A DNA stretch of 64,000 nucleotides from Mycobacterium sp. 141 (GTDB lineage Bacteria; Actinomycetota; Actinomycetes; Mycobacteriales; Mycobacteriaceae): positions 62,001 through 126,000 of the forward strand of contig NZ_KB908259.1 in NCBI RefSeq assembly GCF_000382405.1. The letters are read 5' to 3'. The position numbers and the translations under genes were made by a program. Of this stretch, positions 43,329 through 52,440 are shown piece by piece (within the stretch, counting starts at the first letter, position 1; every line of letters starts with the position of its first letter). Under the pieces are notes generated by a model. It was not told the origin of the DNA and searched no databases. It saw only the letters and a program-made list of their open reading frames with translations.

Positions 43329-45356
43329 CTATGAGGTGGCGATGACGACGGCCAGAACAGCGAGGACCGCCAGCAGCATGTACGCCATGTAGGCGTCGAG
43401 GCGCCCGGACTGCAGCCTTTTGGCGGTGCGTGACACCCACAGCACGGCGCGGATCATCGGTCGATAGAAATACCGTTCGATGACGTCAACGACATCGACG
43501 TGATAGGCGAGCGAAGGCGCCGACGTGGCCGGCCCGGTCGCCGGAGAACTGTTGACCAGTTCCGATCGGGTGAGCAGCACAGTGGCCAGGACATGGCGCA
43601 CCGGATTGGCGTAGGCGAACGACGTATAGCCCACACCGCGGCCGACCCCCGGCGATGCCGACGACCAGGCCGGCGCGCGACGTACTCGAAACGGGTTGCG
43701 GCCGGACAGTATTGCCGCTGTCGCGGCGATCAGCACCGCCAACGTAGGCAAGACGATCCACAGCCAGCTCGGCGACAACGCAGAGAAATCGGCGAACACG
43801 GGTTGCAAAACCCATGGGGCCGCATTAGCCCCGGCGGCCTGGCCACCGACGATCGGCGCCAGCCCTGCGGCAATCATTCTGACGACCGACGGAGCGCCGG
43901 CTGCCACGCCCAGGCACCCAAAGACGAGGATCGCCACGGCCGTTCGATAGAGCCACTGGCGGTCGAGTCTGCGCCCGGCGCCGTCGTACCCGGGCTCGTC
44001 CAGACGAGGCGGCCCGAACGCGGTGAGGGATACGACCCGGACGAACGTGACCGCTGCGATACCGATGGTCAGTGCAACCAGCGCACCAGCAGCGGCGGTG
44101 ACCAGCTGCATGGACAGGCTTGACACCCGGAACTGCTGCATCAGTGATTCGAGTGTGAACCATTCAGAGGCGAACCCTGCTGTCAACGGCAGTCCGGCCA
44201 ACGTGAATGCGCCGATCACCAATGCTGTTCCAGCACATGGCAGCCGTTTGACGACTCCTCCGAGGCGGTCCAGATCGGTAGTCCCGGTAGCCGATTCGAT
44301 AGCGGTGGTGGCCACGAAGATGGTCGTCTTGCCCAGGGCGTGGGCGATCACCTGCGAGGTCGCGGCAACCAATCCGGCGGCGGTCATGGCGGCGTTGCCG
44401 GCAGAGGCGCCGACCAGTGCAGCACCGTAGCCCGCGGTGATGACACCGGCGTTTTCGACACTCGACCACGACACCAGCACCGCGAGATCCGGATGGACGG
44501 CGGCATGGGCGATGCCGAGGATCGCGGTCAGTCCGCCGACCATCAAGACGGTGCAGGTGAGCCAGACCGGTGGTGGACCGAGAACTTGCAGCGTGCGCCA
44601 CATTCCGTAGAAGCCGACGTTGACCGCTGAGCCAGCCATGACCGCACGCGCCGGGCCCGGTGCGGCAGGGTAGCCCCGTGGCATCCACAGGTGAGCCGGC
44701 ACGAGCCCCACCTTGATGCCGAAACCGAGCAGCAGCATCGCATAGGCGGTTTGCCCGAGTGCACTGTGCGTATCGACGCCGTGGGCGGTGAAGGCAAACG
44801 AGTGGGTGCGTCCCGCGATGAGCAGCGCACCCGTCAACAGCGCGGCGCCGCTGGCGCGGCCGAAGACGGCGGTCATTATCGATCCGGTATCGCGCCCGGG
44901 TCGCGTTCGGTCATAGCCGGACAGCAGATAGAAGGCCACGGTGAGTGCCTCCCAGCCGAACAGCAGAATGAACAGATTGTCGGCGCTGACAATCAGCGCG
45001 ACGGCAGCCAACGCCGCGGCGACCGCAGCAGCGAGGCGGGGCCGGTACTCATTGCCGGAGCCTGCCGCTGCGATCAGAGCGGGAATCGCGGCGCCGAAGG
45101 CGATGATCAAAAACAGCCCTGACAGGGCGTCCACCCGCAGAGTGGCCGGGCCGAAGGCATCCAGACCGTACAGGGTGATGTGTTGCGGGTGGCCCATCAC
45201 GGCGGCTGCGCCGGCGATGACCATCAGTCCCGCGGCGCCGATGGTCAACAGCCACGCCGAGGCTGTGAGGACCTGCTTACCTGGTATCGGACCCCAGCCC
45301 ACGGCCCAGCTGGCCAATGCCGCTGCGCCGAACACGATCAAGCCCGCGATGATCAT
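43329..45356 (-). CDS. HyfB-like (NuoL/Mrp-antiporter-type) proton-conducting subunit
   Basis: A 675-residue membrane protein with about 14-16 helices. LLFGWEALTVAFYLLSGYDR, GIKVGLVPAHLWMPRGYPAA (conserved helix 7 Lys region), VSWSSVENAGVITAGYGAAL and a C-terminal extension with helices match HyfB/HycC. Last gene of the seven-gene operon that starts at the Nudix gene. Overlaps the previous gene by 4 bp. Confidence 0.9.
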   Translation of the reverse strand: MIIAGLIVFGAAALASWAVGWGPIPGKQVLTASAWLLTIGAAGLMVIAGAAAVMGHPQHITLYGLDAFGPATLRVDALSGLFLIIAFGAAIPALIAAAGSGNEYRPRLAAAVAAALAAVALIVSADNLFILLFGWEALTVAFYLLSGYDRTRPGRDTGSIMTAVFGRASGAALLTGALLIAGRTHSFAFTAHGVDTHSALGQTAYAMLLLGFGIKVGLVPAHLWMPRGYPAAPGPARAVMAGSAVNVGFYGMWRTLQVLGPPPVWLTCTVLMVGGLTAILGIAHAAVHPDLAVLVSWSSVENAGVITAGYGAALVGASAGNAAMTAAGLVAATSQVIAHALGKTTIFVATTAIESATGTTDLDRLGGVVKRLPCAGTALVIGAFTLAGLPLTAGFASEWFTLESLMQQFRVSSLSMQLVTAAAGALVALTIGIAAVTFVRVVSLTAFGPPRLDEPGYDGAGRRLDRQWLYRTAVAILVFGCLGVAAGAPSVVRMIAAGLAPIVGGQAAGANAAPWVLQPVFADFSALSPSWLWIVLPTLAVLIAATAAILSGRNPFRVRRAPAWSSASPGVGRGVGYTSFAYANPVRHVLATVLLTRSELVNSSPATGPATSAPSLAYHVDVVDVIERYFYRPMIRAVLWVSRTAKRLQSGRLDAYMAYMLLAVLAVLAVVIATS

Positions 45357-46150
45357 GTCTTCGTCCTACTGCGTTGTTCAACGCGCCCTAGTGCCAACAG
45401 GATTGCATGCAGGAGGCTGAAAGGGGTTGCCGGCGAACCGGGAACCCAGATGTCCACCGGGACGATGTCACCGACGCCGGTGCCGCCGGTGTATCCCCCG
45501 CCGATCAGGCCGCCGCTGATCGCATCGGTTCCGGCCGCGATGACCACCGTGGGCGCCGGCATCGCCTGCAGGGTGCGGCGCAGTGGCTCGATCATCCCGG
45601 CAGTTCCGATGCCGGTGACGAGCAGGATGTCGGCATGACGGGGGCTCGCGGTGAAAAACAGTCCGAGACGGTGAATGTCGTAGACCGGGTTGGTCAATGC
45701 CTGCACTTCCCACTCGTCGCTGCCGTCAGATCCCGCGTCGACGTGCCGTAGATGGACCGAACGCCGCAGCCGTCGGACCCGTCGCGCCAACTGCACACGC
45801 AGGTGAGCCAACGCCTCTTCAGATTCATCGACCTGCCCGACGACAAGGCTTTCGCGGTCGACAACGCCCGTGTCGCTGCCGATGTCCCAGCCGAAGACCG
45901 CCGGATCGGCATCGATGCAGCGGCCACACATAATGCACCGGCCACGGTCCAGCCGCACCGCCGGATCGACGGTGATCGCTGCGGTCGGGCAGGCCGCGGC
46001 AGCCTGCTCGATGCGCGCCAGATCCTGTGGCGAGTCGGGAGCCCGAACGACCTTCACCGCCCCCGCAAATGCGGAGAAGTACGGGTCCGGGCGGGCCGGC
46101 CAGCGGCTGGTCAGCACCCCGTTGCGTAATCCTCGTAGCATCCAGGGCAT
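45353..46150 (-). CDS. Ferredoxin-NuoB/HyfI-like subunit lacking cluster ligands
   Basis: A 265-residue protein. The N-terminal third has a ferredoxin-like motif (ACPTAAI, RCIMCGRC). The rest is a NuoB/HyfI fold, recognisable from RRSVHLRHVDAG, FFTASPRHADILLVTGIGTA and VPVDIWVPGSPATPFSLL. The four cysteines that hold the proximal 4Fe-4S cluster are absent: CNGC is replaced by a DGSD stretch, the third by Asp (AAGTDAISGG), the fourth by Ser (VPGSP). Confidence 0.88.
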   Translation of the reverse strand: MPWMLRGLRNGVLTSRWPARPDPYFSAFAGAVKVVRAPDSPQDLARIEQAAAACPTAAITVDPAVRLDRGRCIMCGRCIDADPAVFGWDIGSDTGVVDRESLVVGQVDESEEALAHLRVQLARRVRRLRRSVHLRHVDAGSDGSDEWEVQALTNPVYDIHRLGLFFTASPRHADILLVTGIGTAGMIEPLRRTLQAMPAPTVVIAAGTDAISGGLIGGGYTGGTGVGDIVPVDIWVPGSPATPFSLLHAILLALGRVEQRSRTKT

Positions 46151-47671
46151 CTACATCGCCACCCCGGCATACGAGAGACCGAAACTGGCCTCGATGAACG
46201 GGAAATCGGTGAACACATCGTGGCCGAAGACATCGTGGAACAGCAACATGTTGTGCAGTGAGGCGCTGCGCGCAAAGCAGCGGCCCACGATACCGTCTCG
46301 CGCGTCCAGTCCATAGATGACTTCGCCCTGGGGTGCCTCAGCCCAACCGATCGTGTATCCGTCGGCGCCAGTGGGCACCGGTGTGCGGATCGGGCTGTCG
46401 GGCAGGCCCATCAGGCGATCACAGGCTTGCCGGATCAACAAGCAGGATGAGTCGATCTCGTTGAAGCGAACCCGAAGTCGGGCTTGGGCGTCGCCGCGAT
46501 CCTCCACAGCAAGCTGGACGCTCGGAAGTTCGGCGTAGCCGTCATAGGCACGGTGGCGAGCATCGTCGACGCAGCCCGAGCCGCGCCCCACCGGGCCGAG
46601 CGCCCCGTGGGCGGCTGCAAGCTGCGGATCGAGGCGACCGGTTCCCCTCACCCGGTCCAAAAATGTGGAGTCGCTCATGAGTGCCTTGCGGTCTGAGGTG
46701 ATCCGGGTGGCGATGGTGTGAAGTTGTCGGCTTGTCTGGTCGGGGCTGAGCCGTGGCGGGCCGACGATCCCTCCCGGGCACACCACGCCACGGCCGAACC
46801 GGTTGCCGCACAACGCCGACACGAGACGCATCACTGTCTCCTTATGCCACGCGAACCGTGCGATCGCGACCGACAGTCCGGCCGCTTCGCAGAGTCTCGC
46901 GACAACGTCGAGATGGTTGGCGATACGTTCCAACTCGGCGTGCACGACCCGTACGAGACGTGCCGTGCGCGGCGGGACCACGGTGGTGAGTACTTCGACG
47001 GCGTGGACGTAGGCGAGTGCGTGGGCGACCGACGCGATACCTTCGACGCGCTCGGCAACCAGGATGCCGTCGGCCAGTGCCCGGCCCTCGAATTGTTTGG
47101 CGATGCCGCGATGTTTGTAATGCGGACGGATATTGAGGTGCGGGATGTTCTCCCCCGGTGTCTCGATCAGAAACTCGATCGACTCGAAAACCCCGGACCG
47201 CACCGGACCGAGCGGCAGGCTGAACATGCCGCGTCCGACGACATCGACGGGACCGTGGTGGTCGGTCGCGCGCGAGTGGGGATGTTCCTGCAGGGAGATG
47301 TTGTCGAGCTGGCCGGGCCGCGGTGACGGCTGGCCGGGGTCGCGAGGTAACAGCAATGGATCCAGACGCGGATGCCCGAGCGGCGTGACAGAGGAAAGGT
47401 CGTGCAGTGCTCGCTCATACCAGAACGCGGCGGGCACGTGCGGGGTCAATGCGGGATACGACGTCTGGCCTGCGGCGTCCGGTGCCAACGCGGTGCGCAG
47501 ACACCTGACGGTGTCGGGGCCGACCAACAAGGCGTGCAGGACCGCGAGGTTATCTCTGTGGGCACAGTACACCCCGGCGAACCGGTCGCCGGTCTCGACG
47601 CGCCCGGTCACCTGTTCATACCAGAGCGGCAGCGGCAGATCCGTCACCGTGGTGGGAGTCGTCAGGGTCAC
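46151..47671 (-). CDS. HyfG/HycE-like large subunit without NiFe ligands
   Basis: A 506-residue NuoC/NuoD-type large subunit: IPHLNIRPHYKHRGIAKQFE is the hydrogenase-4 signature. The N-terminal CGIC motif reads ERVEGIASVAH (Cys to Glu and Ala), and the C-terminal DPCxxC region reads FPFIEASFGLSYAG (Cys to Ser and Gly). So the nickel-iron site cannot form. The start GTG 47671 overlaps the upstream gene by 4 bp and gives a family-like N-terminus. Confidence 0.9.
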   Translation of the reverse strand: MTLTTPTTVTDLPLPLWYEQVTGRVETGDRFAGVYCAHRDNLAVLHALLVGPDTVRCLRTALAPDAAGQTSYPALTPHVPAAFWYERALHDLSSVTPLGHPRLDPLLLPRDPGQPSPRPGQLDNISLQEHPHSRATDHHGPVDVVGRGMFSLPLGPVRSGVFESIEFLIETPGENIPHLNIRPHYKHRGIAKQFEGRALADGILVAERVEGIASVAHALAYVHAVEVLTTVVPPRTARLVRVVHAELERIANHLDVVARLCEAAGLSVAIARFAWHKETVMRLVSALCGNRFGRGVVCPGGIVGPPRLSPDQTSRQLHTIATRITSDRKALMSDSTFLDRVRGTGRLDPQLAAAHGALGPVGRGSGCVDDARHRAYDGYAELPSVQLAVEDRGDAQARLRVRFNEIDSSCLLIRQACDRLMGLPDSPIRTPVPTGADGYTIGWAEAPQGEVIYGLDARDGIVGRCFARSASLHNMLLFHDVFGHDVFTDFPFIEASFGLSYAGVAM

Positions 47672-49173
47672 GGTGTCCCCCCAATGAGGGTTCCCGCGGC
47701 GTGCTGCAGCAGTGTCGACAATGCGCTCGGTGGCGCCAGTCCCAACAACAGAAGTACAGCCACGCCGGCCACAACCGGGACAACCATCCACAGACTGGGC
47801 TCGCCCGCGCTCAACGCACCGCCGCCGTCGGGCTGCTGCGGTACAGGCTTGGCCCGAAAGATGATGCGTGTTGTGGCCACCATCAACCCGAGGAAAGCCA
47901 ATGTCACCAGACAGATGAGTCCGGCGGTTGCCATATAGCGGCTTTGGCTGAATCCCCCTGCCACAATCTGGAATTCACTGCGGAACAGCGCAAACGGCGG
48001 CATCGCCGAAAGCGCCAGTATGGCGACGACGAACATCGGGCCCGACCACGGCAGCAGACGCAAGCCGTCGGCCATCCGGGTCAGGTCCTTGGTGCCGAAC
48101 TTGTGCACGATCACGCCCGCGCCCATGAACGCATTACCTTTCGCCGCCGCATGCGCCAACACGTGCAGCAGGACACCTGTGGCCGCGACGGGTGCACCGA
48201 AGCTGATGCCGATCGCCAGAATTCCCATGTGTTCGACGCTGGAGTAGGCCAGCATTCGCTTGATGTCACGTTGTTCGAGTAGATACAGCGCCGCCAGCAG
48301 CAGCGAGAGCACACCGAAGACCAGCAGGACTCTCTGCGGAAAATGTGGTCCCAGGGTCACCACGCTGATCTGGTAATACCGCAGCACGGCGTAAAAGCTC
48401 ACCGCCAGAAGCGAACCCGACAACAGCACCGACACCGGTGTGGGTGCTTCGGCGTGCGCGTCGGGCAGCCAGGTGTGCATGGGAAACAGGCCGACCTTGG
48501 TGCCGTAACCGACGACGGCCAACACGAACGCCAGCCGCACCGGAGTGGCGGGCAGGTGCGGTGCAGCGGCCATGAGCGGATCGAAGGCCAGATCGTAGGA
48601 CTGGCCAAGGACTTGGGCGCCGGCGTAATACATGAAGATGGTGGCCAGCAGCGCGATCCCGAGCCCGGAGGACGCCAGCAGGACGTACTTCCAGGCGGCC
48701 TCGGTGGCGCCCTCGGTGGCATCCAGGGCCACCAACAGTGCCGAGATGACGGTGGTGATTTCCACGGCGATCCACAGCAGCGCCAGGCCATTGACCAGCG
48801 GTGCACAGATCATCGACCATGCGAATGCATTGAACCCCACGTAGAACCGGCGGCTGTGAGACGCGAAATGCGCGAGGCTGAGCTCGCGGGGGCCATGCTG
48901 CTGCGGCGTCAGGTATCCCACTGCGTAGATGGCGGTCGTTGCATACAGGAAACACGTCGCCAGCAGGAACACGACCGACAGCGCATCGGCACGCAGATAA
49001 CCCAATGCGGACTGGGTCGTCTTCGCAGTGGCGGAAACCAGGGCGAGGGCACCGACGAGGGTCGCCACCCCGGTCAGCGCGGTCAGCGAGCCGGCAACCC
49101 GGTGTGGAACGACCAAACAAGCGATGGTGGTCCCCAAGGGCACACCGGCCAGCAGAATCAGAATCGTCGACAT
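47668..49173 (-). CDS. HyfF-like (NuoM/NuoN-type) membrane subunit
   Basis: A 501-residue antiporter-like membrane subunit with about 14 helices. ALLWIAVEITTVISALLVAL, GYGTKVGLFPMHTWLPDAHA with the conserved Lys and His, and YSSVEHMGILAIGISFGAPV are the family hallmarks. It follows hyfE by 3 bp. Confidence 0.92.
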   Translation of the reverse strand: MSTILILLAGVPLGTTIACLVVPHRVAGSLTALTGVATLVGALALVSATAKTTQSALGYLRADALSVVFLLATCFLYATTAIYAVGYLTPQQHGPRELSLAHFASHSRRFYVGFNAFAWSMICAPLVNGLALLWIAVEITTVISALLVALDATEGATEAAWKYVLLASSGLGIALLATIFMYYAGAQVLGQSYDLAFDPLMAAAPHLPATPVRLAFVLAVVGYGTKVGLFPMHTWLPDAHAEAPTPVSVLLSGSLLAVSFYAVLRYYQISVVTLGPHFPQRVLLVFGVLSLLLAALYLLEQRDIKRMLAYSSVEHMGILAIGISFGAPVAATGVLLHVLAHAAAKGNAFMGAGVIVHKFGTKDLTRMADGLRLLPWSGPMFVVAILALSAMPPFALFRSEFQIVAGGFSQSRYMATAGLICLVTLAFLGLMVATTRIIFRAKPVPQQPDGGGALSAGEPSLWMVVPVVAGVAVLLLLGLAPPSALSTLLQHAAGTLIGGTP

Positions 49174-49176
49174 TCG

Positions 49177-49866
49177 TCAGCCTCGCAACTGATCCAGGGT
49201 CTCGGTGGACAGCGATCGGGTCCGCCGATGATGAGTACGCATCAACACGCCGAACACCACCACGGCGACCAAAAGGTCGAACAGGAACGCCACTTCCAAG
49301 ATCAGGGGCATCCCGGCGGCCACCACCAGACTGGCCAGTGACACACCGTTTTCAAGTGAGAAGAATCCGATCGCCTGGCTGACGACGTCGCGGCGCAACA
49401 CCATGAGAATGAACGCCACCAACACCACCGCAATGGACAGGCTCAGTGCCGTCGCCGGTAGAACATTGGAGTGGATGTCGAGAACACCGACGGCGAAGAA
49501 TCCGAATGCGGCCACCACGATGGAGATCAGCACCTCGTTGGCCACCCCCAGCGCTCCGCTACCGGCGATTTCCTCGTCCGCGTCGCGTAACAACGACAGC
49601 ACCAGTAGCGGTACCACCACCACTTTGAGCAACAGCGACAATCCGGCCAGCGCGTAGAGTTCGGGCACGCCGCGACCGAACGCGACAACCGCGGCCAACA
49701 CGCTCACCGCCAACGATTGGCCTGCATAGAGCCGCACCTGTGTTCGCAACAACCCCGCACGCAGCATTCCGAATTCGAGCAACAGCACCACCAATGCCAC
49801 GGTGTTGGCGATGCCGTCGAACACGGTGGGTACGGGATGCCCGGCGGCAAAATCGATCACCATCAT
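49177..49866 (-). CDS. HyfE-like membrane subunit
   Basis: A 229-residue membrane protein with about seven helices, matching HyfE (ALVVLLLEFGMLRAGLLRTQ, RLYAGQSLAVSVLAAVVAF, AIGFFSLENGVSLASLVVAA with the conserved ENG). NuoK-like in part. Overlaps the HyfC-like gene by 4 bp. Confidence 0.9.
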   Translation of the reverse strand: MMVIDFAAGHPVPTVFDGIANTVALVVLLLEFGMLRAGLLRTQVRLYAGQSLAVSVLAAVVAFGRGVPELYALAGLSLLLKVVVVPLLVLSLLRDADEEIAGSGALGVANEVLISIVVAAFGFFAVGVLDIHSNVLPATALSLSIAVVLVAFILMVLRRDVVSQAIGFFSLENGVSLASLVVAAGMPLILEVAFLFDLLVAVVVFGVLMRTHHRRTRSLSTETLDQLRG

Positions 49867-50822
49867 CCACCACCCAGGTACAGAGTGAACACTGCAAGAA
49901 CCGCCAAGAGCAGTGCTGCCGAGACGAATTCAGTTATCTTGAACAAGCGAAGTTTCGCGTAAGTGTTGTCCAGCACCGCGATCACACACCCCAGCAGCAG
50001 TGCCTTGCCGACGATGGCCGGGATGGCCAACGCGACTGCGACGGCGTCCGTTGTGGAGGCCAGTCCCCACGGAGCGATGAACACGTTCAGGAAGATGACG
50101 AACAAGACGAACTGTTTGGTCGCCGACCCCCATTGCAGCATCGCCAGATCCGGGCCGGAGTGCTCGAACGAACGCCCCGCCTCGATCATGCCGAATTCGG
50201 TAGTGCCGGTGTGGGTTTCCACAGGGATCCGACCTGTTTCGAACAGGATCACCATGAACAACGCGGCCGAGGCCAACAGGTGCGCCGGGCGCACGATCTG
50301 TTCGGGACCGCTTCTGACCGTGGCACCCAACACGTAGGGCAGGTCAGTGGTGGTGATCAGCGCAACCGTGAAGACCACCAGCAACATGACCGGCTCGGTG
50401 ATCGCCGCGAAGGTCTTGGCCCGACTCGACGACAGCTGTGCGTAGGCGTCGCCGGTTTCGGCGGCGGCCGCAGCCACCAAGAAACTCGCGAACGCCAGTA
50501 TCAAGCCGCCGCCGAGAATGTCACCCATATATCCCAACGGCAACGGGTAGCTGGTGAGGACTGGAATCAGCATCGGGACAGTCAGATACGAGGCCAGCGA
50601 CACGATCGGTGCCAGCCGAAACAGCATGCTGGCCCGGGTCGGCACGATGGTTTCCTTGCCGAAGAATTTCATCAGGTCGTAGTAGGGCTGCAGTACCCGG
50701 GGCCCACGTCGCCCCTGCAGCCGGGCTTCGGCCCACGCGATGAACCCGGTGACGCCAGGGGACGCCCCGGCCACCGTGAGAACCTGCAGGCCCTGAATCA
50801 CCGGCAACGGAAGGGCAGTCAC
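49863..50822 (-). CDS. HyfC/HycD-like (NuoH-type) membrane subunit
   Basis: A 319-residue membrane protein. Cytoplasmic loop AEARLQGRRGPRVLQPYYDL and MKFFGKETIVP, then AETGDAYAQLSSSRAKTFAA and ETHTGTTEFGMIEAGRSFEH define the NuoH/HycD family that couples the soluble arm to the membrane arm. The start GTG 50822 overlaps the Nudix stop (GTGA). Confidence 0.92.
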   Translation of the reverse strand: MTALPLPVIQGLQVLTVAGASPGVTGFIAWAEARLQGRRGPRVLQPYYDLMKFFGKETIVPTRASMLFRLAPIVSLASYLTVPMLIPVLTSYPLPLGYMGDILGGGLILAFASFLVAAAAAETGDAYAQLSSSRAKTFAAITEPVMLLVVFTVALITTTDLPYVLGATVRSGPEQIVRPAHLLASAALFMVILFETGRIPVETHTGTTEFGMIEAGRSFEHSGPDLAMLQWGSATKQFVLFVIFLNVFIAPWGLASTTDAVAVALAIPAIVGKALLLGCVIAVLDNTYAKLRLFKITEFVSAALLLAVLAVFTLYLGGG

Positions 50823-51283
50823 GAAGAACCGCCGTCTGGGCGCCACATATTGCCGACATAGCGACCAATCTCGCCGCGACGGTACGCCAAGTCCGGCAGG
50901 AATCCGCCGATCGGCGGACTCAGACGTAGCTGCTTGACCTCGGCCAGCGACACCCAGTCGGGATGCCGGCCCGGTTCGCCCACCAACGGCGTTGTGCGGT
51001 TGAAGAGTTCGGCCAGAAATACCAGTTCGACGATGCGGCGCCGGCGGATCGGATCATTGACCTCCAACACCAGTCCGCAGCGATTGGGCTGTACATCCAA
51101 GCCGGTTTCTTCACGGACTTCGCGACGTGCGCAGCTGCCCATGTTCTCGTGGCCACGGGGCCGCCCGCCGGGCAATACCCAATCCCCACGGTCTGGTCGT
51201 TCGATGAGCAGCACCGTGTCATCGCGGACAACCACCACCGCGCAACGCAAATCGACCGGCGAATCTGCCTCTGGCGTGCTCAT
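50819..51283 (-). CDS. Nudix hydrolase heading the Hyf-like operon
   Basis: A 154-residue Nudix protein. The Nudix box GGRPRGHENMGSCARREVRE plus ETGLDV is intact. It should cleave a nucleoside diphosphate-X compound; the substrate is unknown. I chose ATG 51283 (MSTPEADSP); a GTG five codons upstream is possible. First gene after fluoride riboswitch C and coupled to the Hyf-like genes by a 4-bp overlap. Confidence 0.9.
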   Translation of the reverse strand: MSTPEADSPVDLRCAVVVVRDDTVLLIERPDRGDWVLPGGRPRGHENMGSCARREVREETGLDVQPNRCGLVLEVNDPIRRRRIVELVFLAELFNRTTPLVGEPGRHPDWVSLAEVKQLRLSPPIGGFLPDLAYRRGEIGRYVGNMWRPDGGSS

Positions 51284-51344
51284 ATGGTCCACCCGCACAG
51301 CCCGCGCGGAAGATTAGCGGCACACTCCACCTGCGACTCCTCAT

Positions 51345-51414
51345 GTTCGCAGGGGTCATTAGCCGGTGGGCGGTTCGGAACCATACAACGGCTCCCGGCG
51401 GACTCCATCGCCGC
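51345..51414 (-). promoter_or_regulatory. Fluoride riboswitch C (crcB motif) upstream of the Nudix-Hyf operon
   Basis: Minus strand: GGCGATGGAGTCCGCC, a helix insert, GAACCGCC-CACC-GGC, then TAATGACCCCTGCG. Loop GGAGTC can pair with GACCCC with one mismatch. About 60 nt before the Nudix start. Confidence 0.85.
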
Positions 51415-51495
51415 CACAAGTTAATCAATGCTGCTTCAGGTTGGTCAAGCCAGCCGCGCCACACCATCGACAATTCCCGGCTACTGTGGTCCACA

Positions 51496-51564
51496 CGGCG
51501 ATGGATCACCGCCGGAGGCGGCCGCCGCGCCGCCCGAACCGCCGACCGGCTGATGGCTCCTACC
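51496..51564 (+). promoter_or_regulatory. Fluoride riboswitch D (crcB motif) upstream of the phosphatase gene
   Basis: GGCGATGGATCACCGCC, GC-rich insert, GAACCGCC-GACC-GGC, then TGATGGCTCCTACC. Stem P3 and the 3' consensus are perfect; pseudoknot pairing is partial. TACTGT at 51483-51488 is a likely -10. Divergent from riboswitch C. Confidence 0.85.
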
Positions 51565-51587
51565 CCGCTTCGACGACGGGAGTGACC

Positions 51588-51638
51588 ATGACGATCGACA
51601 TCGGCAATCTGCCGCACACCACCGGCTTCGGGAGTTGA
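51588..51638 (+). CDS. 16-residue leader peptide
   Basis: ATG 51588 after GGGAGTG, encoding MTIDIGNLPHTTGFGS, with its TGA overlapping the ATG of the next gene (TGATG). It lies between riboswitch D and the phosphatase gene and probably couples translation. Confidence 0.5.
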   Translation: MTIDIGNLPHTTGFGS

Positions 51639-52210
51639 TGGTGGTCCCTGTGACCCGGGTATATCTGGCCCGGCATGGACGTACGCGACTCAACGCCGAG
51701 GACCGTCTTCGCGGACTCAGTGACCCGCCACTGGACGAGGTCGGCCGCGCTGAGGCGTCGCGGCTCGCCGCTGCCCTTGCCGGTACCCGGCCGGTAGCGG
51801 TGCTCAGCAGCCCCTTGCAGCGTGCCGTGGTCACCGCGCAGATCATCGGTGCCGCAACACATGCCGCGGTTTCCATCGACAATCGACTCAACGACCGAGA
51901 CTACGGGCCGATGACCGGGCACCTGCGCAGTGAGGTCATCGAACGCTACGGCAGTGTCGATGCCGCACCCGGAGTGGAACCGTTGAGCGCATTGACGCGG
52001 CGCGCACGGACTGCTTTCGCGGCAGTCACGGCCGAATACGACACCGGCCCACTGGTACTGGTGTCACACGACGCGTTCAATCGGGCACTGTTGGGCACTA
52101 TCGATCCCGAGCTCGTCAACGCCTCCCAGCGGACTGCGTGTTGGAACCAGCTGAGCCTGGTCGATGGTAGTTGGCACGTCGATGTCTACGACCAGAAGCC
52201 GGCAGAGTAG
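51638..52210 (+). CDS. Histidine phosphatase (phosphoglycerate mutase-like)
   Basis: A 190-residue protein of the branch 2-like histidine phosphatase superfamily. VYLARHGRTRLN carries the phospho-accepting His13; RLNDRDYGPMTGH and LVSHDAFNRALL hold the second Arg/Glu and His positions. It may be a phosphoglycerate mutase or a general phosphatase; the sequence alone does not decide. A fluoride riboswitch and a coupled leader peptide precede it. Confidence 0.88.
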   Translation: MVVPVTRVYLARHGRTRLNAEDRLRGLSDPPLDEVGRAEASRLAAALAGTRPVAVLSSPLQRAVVTAQIIGAATHAAVSIDNRLNDRDYGPMTGHLRSEVIERYGSVDAAPGVEPLSALTRRARTAFAAVTAEYDTGPLVLVSHDAFNRALLGTIDPELVNASQRTACWNQLSLVDGSWHVDVYDQKPAE

Positions 52211-52339
52211 ACCACCGGGCTGCCCGGTGAACGCACATCGAAACCGTTGCGACGACGGCGATCATGATGCGGGCGTTTCACGACGAGTTCGTTGTGGTGG
52301 TGTTACCGTGAAGTGTGCTGCGGCGCATCGGTTCGCAGC

Positions 52340-52392
52340 TGGCGATGAGGCTCCGCCACGTTCGCGCTATCTGGCGCTGATGACTTCTACCC
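52340..52392 (+). promoter_or_regulatory. Fluoride riboswitch I (crcB motif)
   Basis: GGCGATGAGGCTCCGCC, a 12-nt linker, then GGC and GCTGATGACTTCTACC. Loop GAGG pairs with CTTC. It is followed by the small gene at 52441 and probably also serves the DUF211 and VIT genes. Confidence 0.75.
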
Positions 52393-52440
52393 CTACGGTG
52401 ACCCAGCTGTTCGCCGTCACCGTCGACGGGAGGAGCTGGT

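Noticed and set aside
41134..43440. A 768-codon minus-strand open frame through crcB and across eno
   Set aside because: Only its last 121 codons are a protein (CrcB); the rest is antisense to the clear enolase gene.
43329..51283. Reading the Hyf-like operon as a formate hydrogenlyase or group 4 hydrogenase
   Set aside because: All NiFe ligands and the proximal cluster cysteines are missing, and no formate dehydrogenase or hydrogenase maturation genes are seen in the window.
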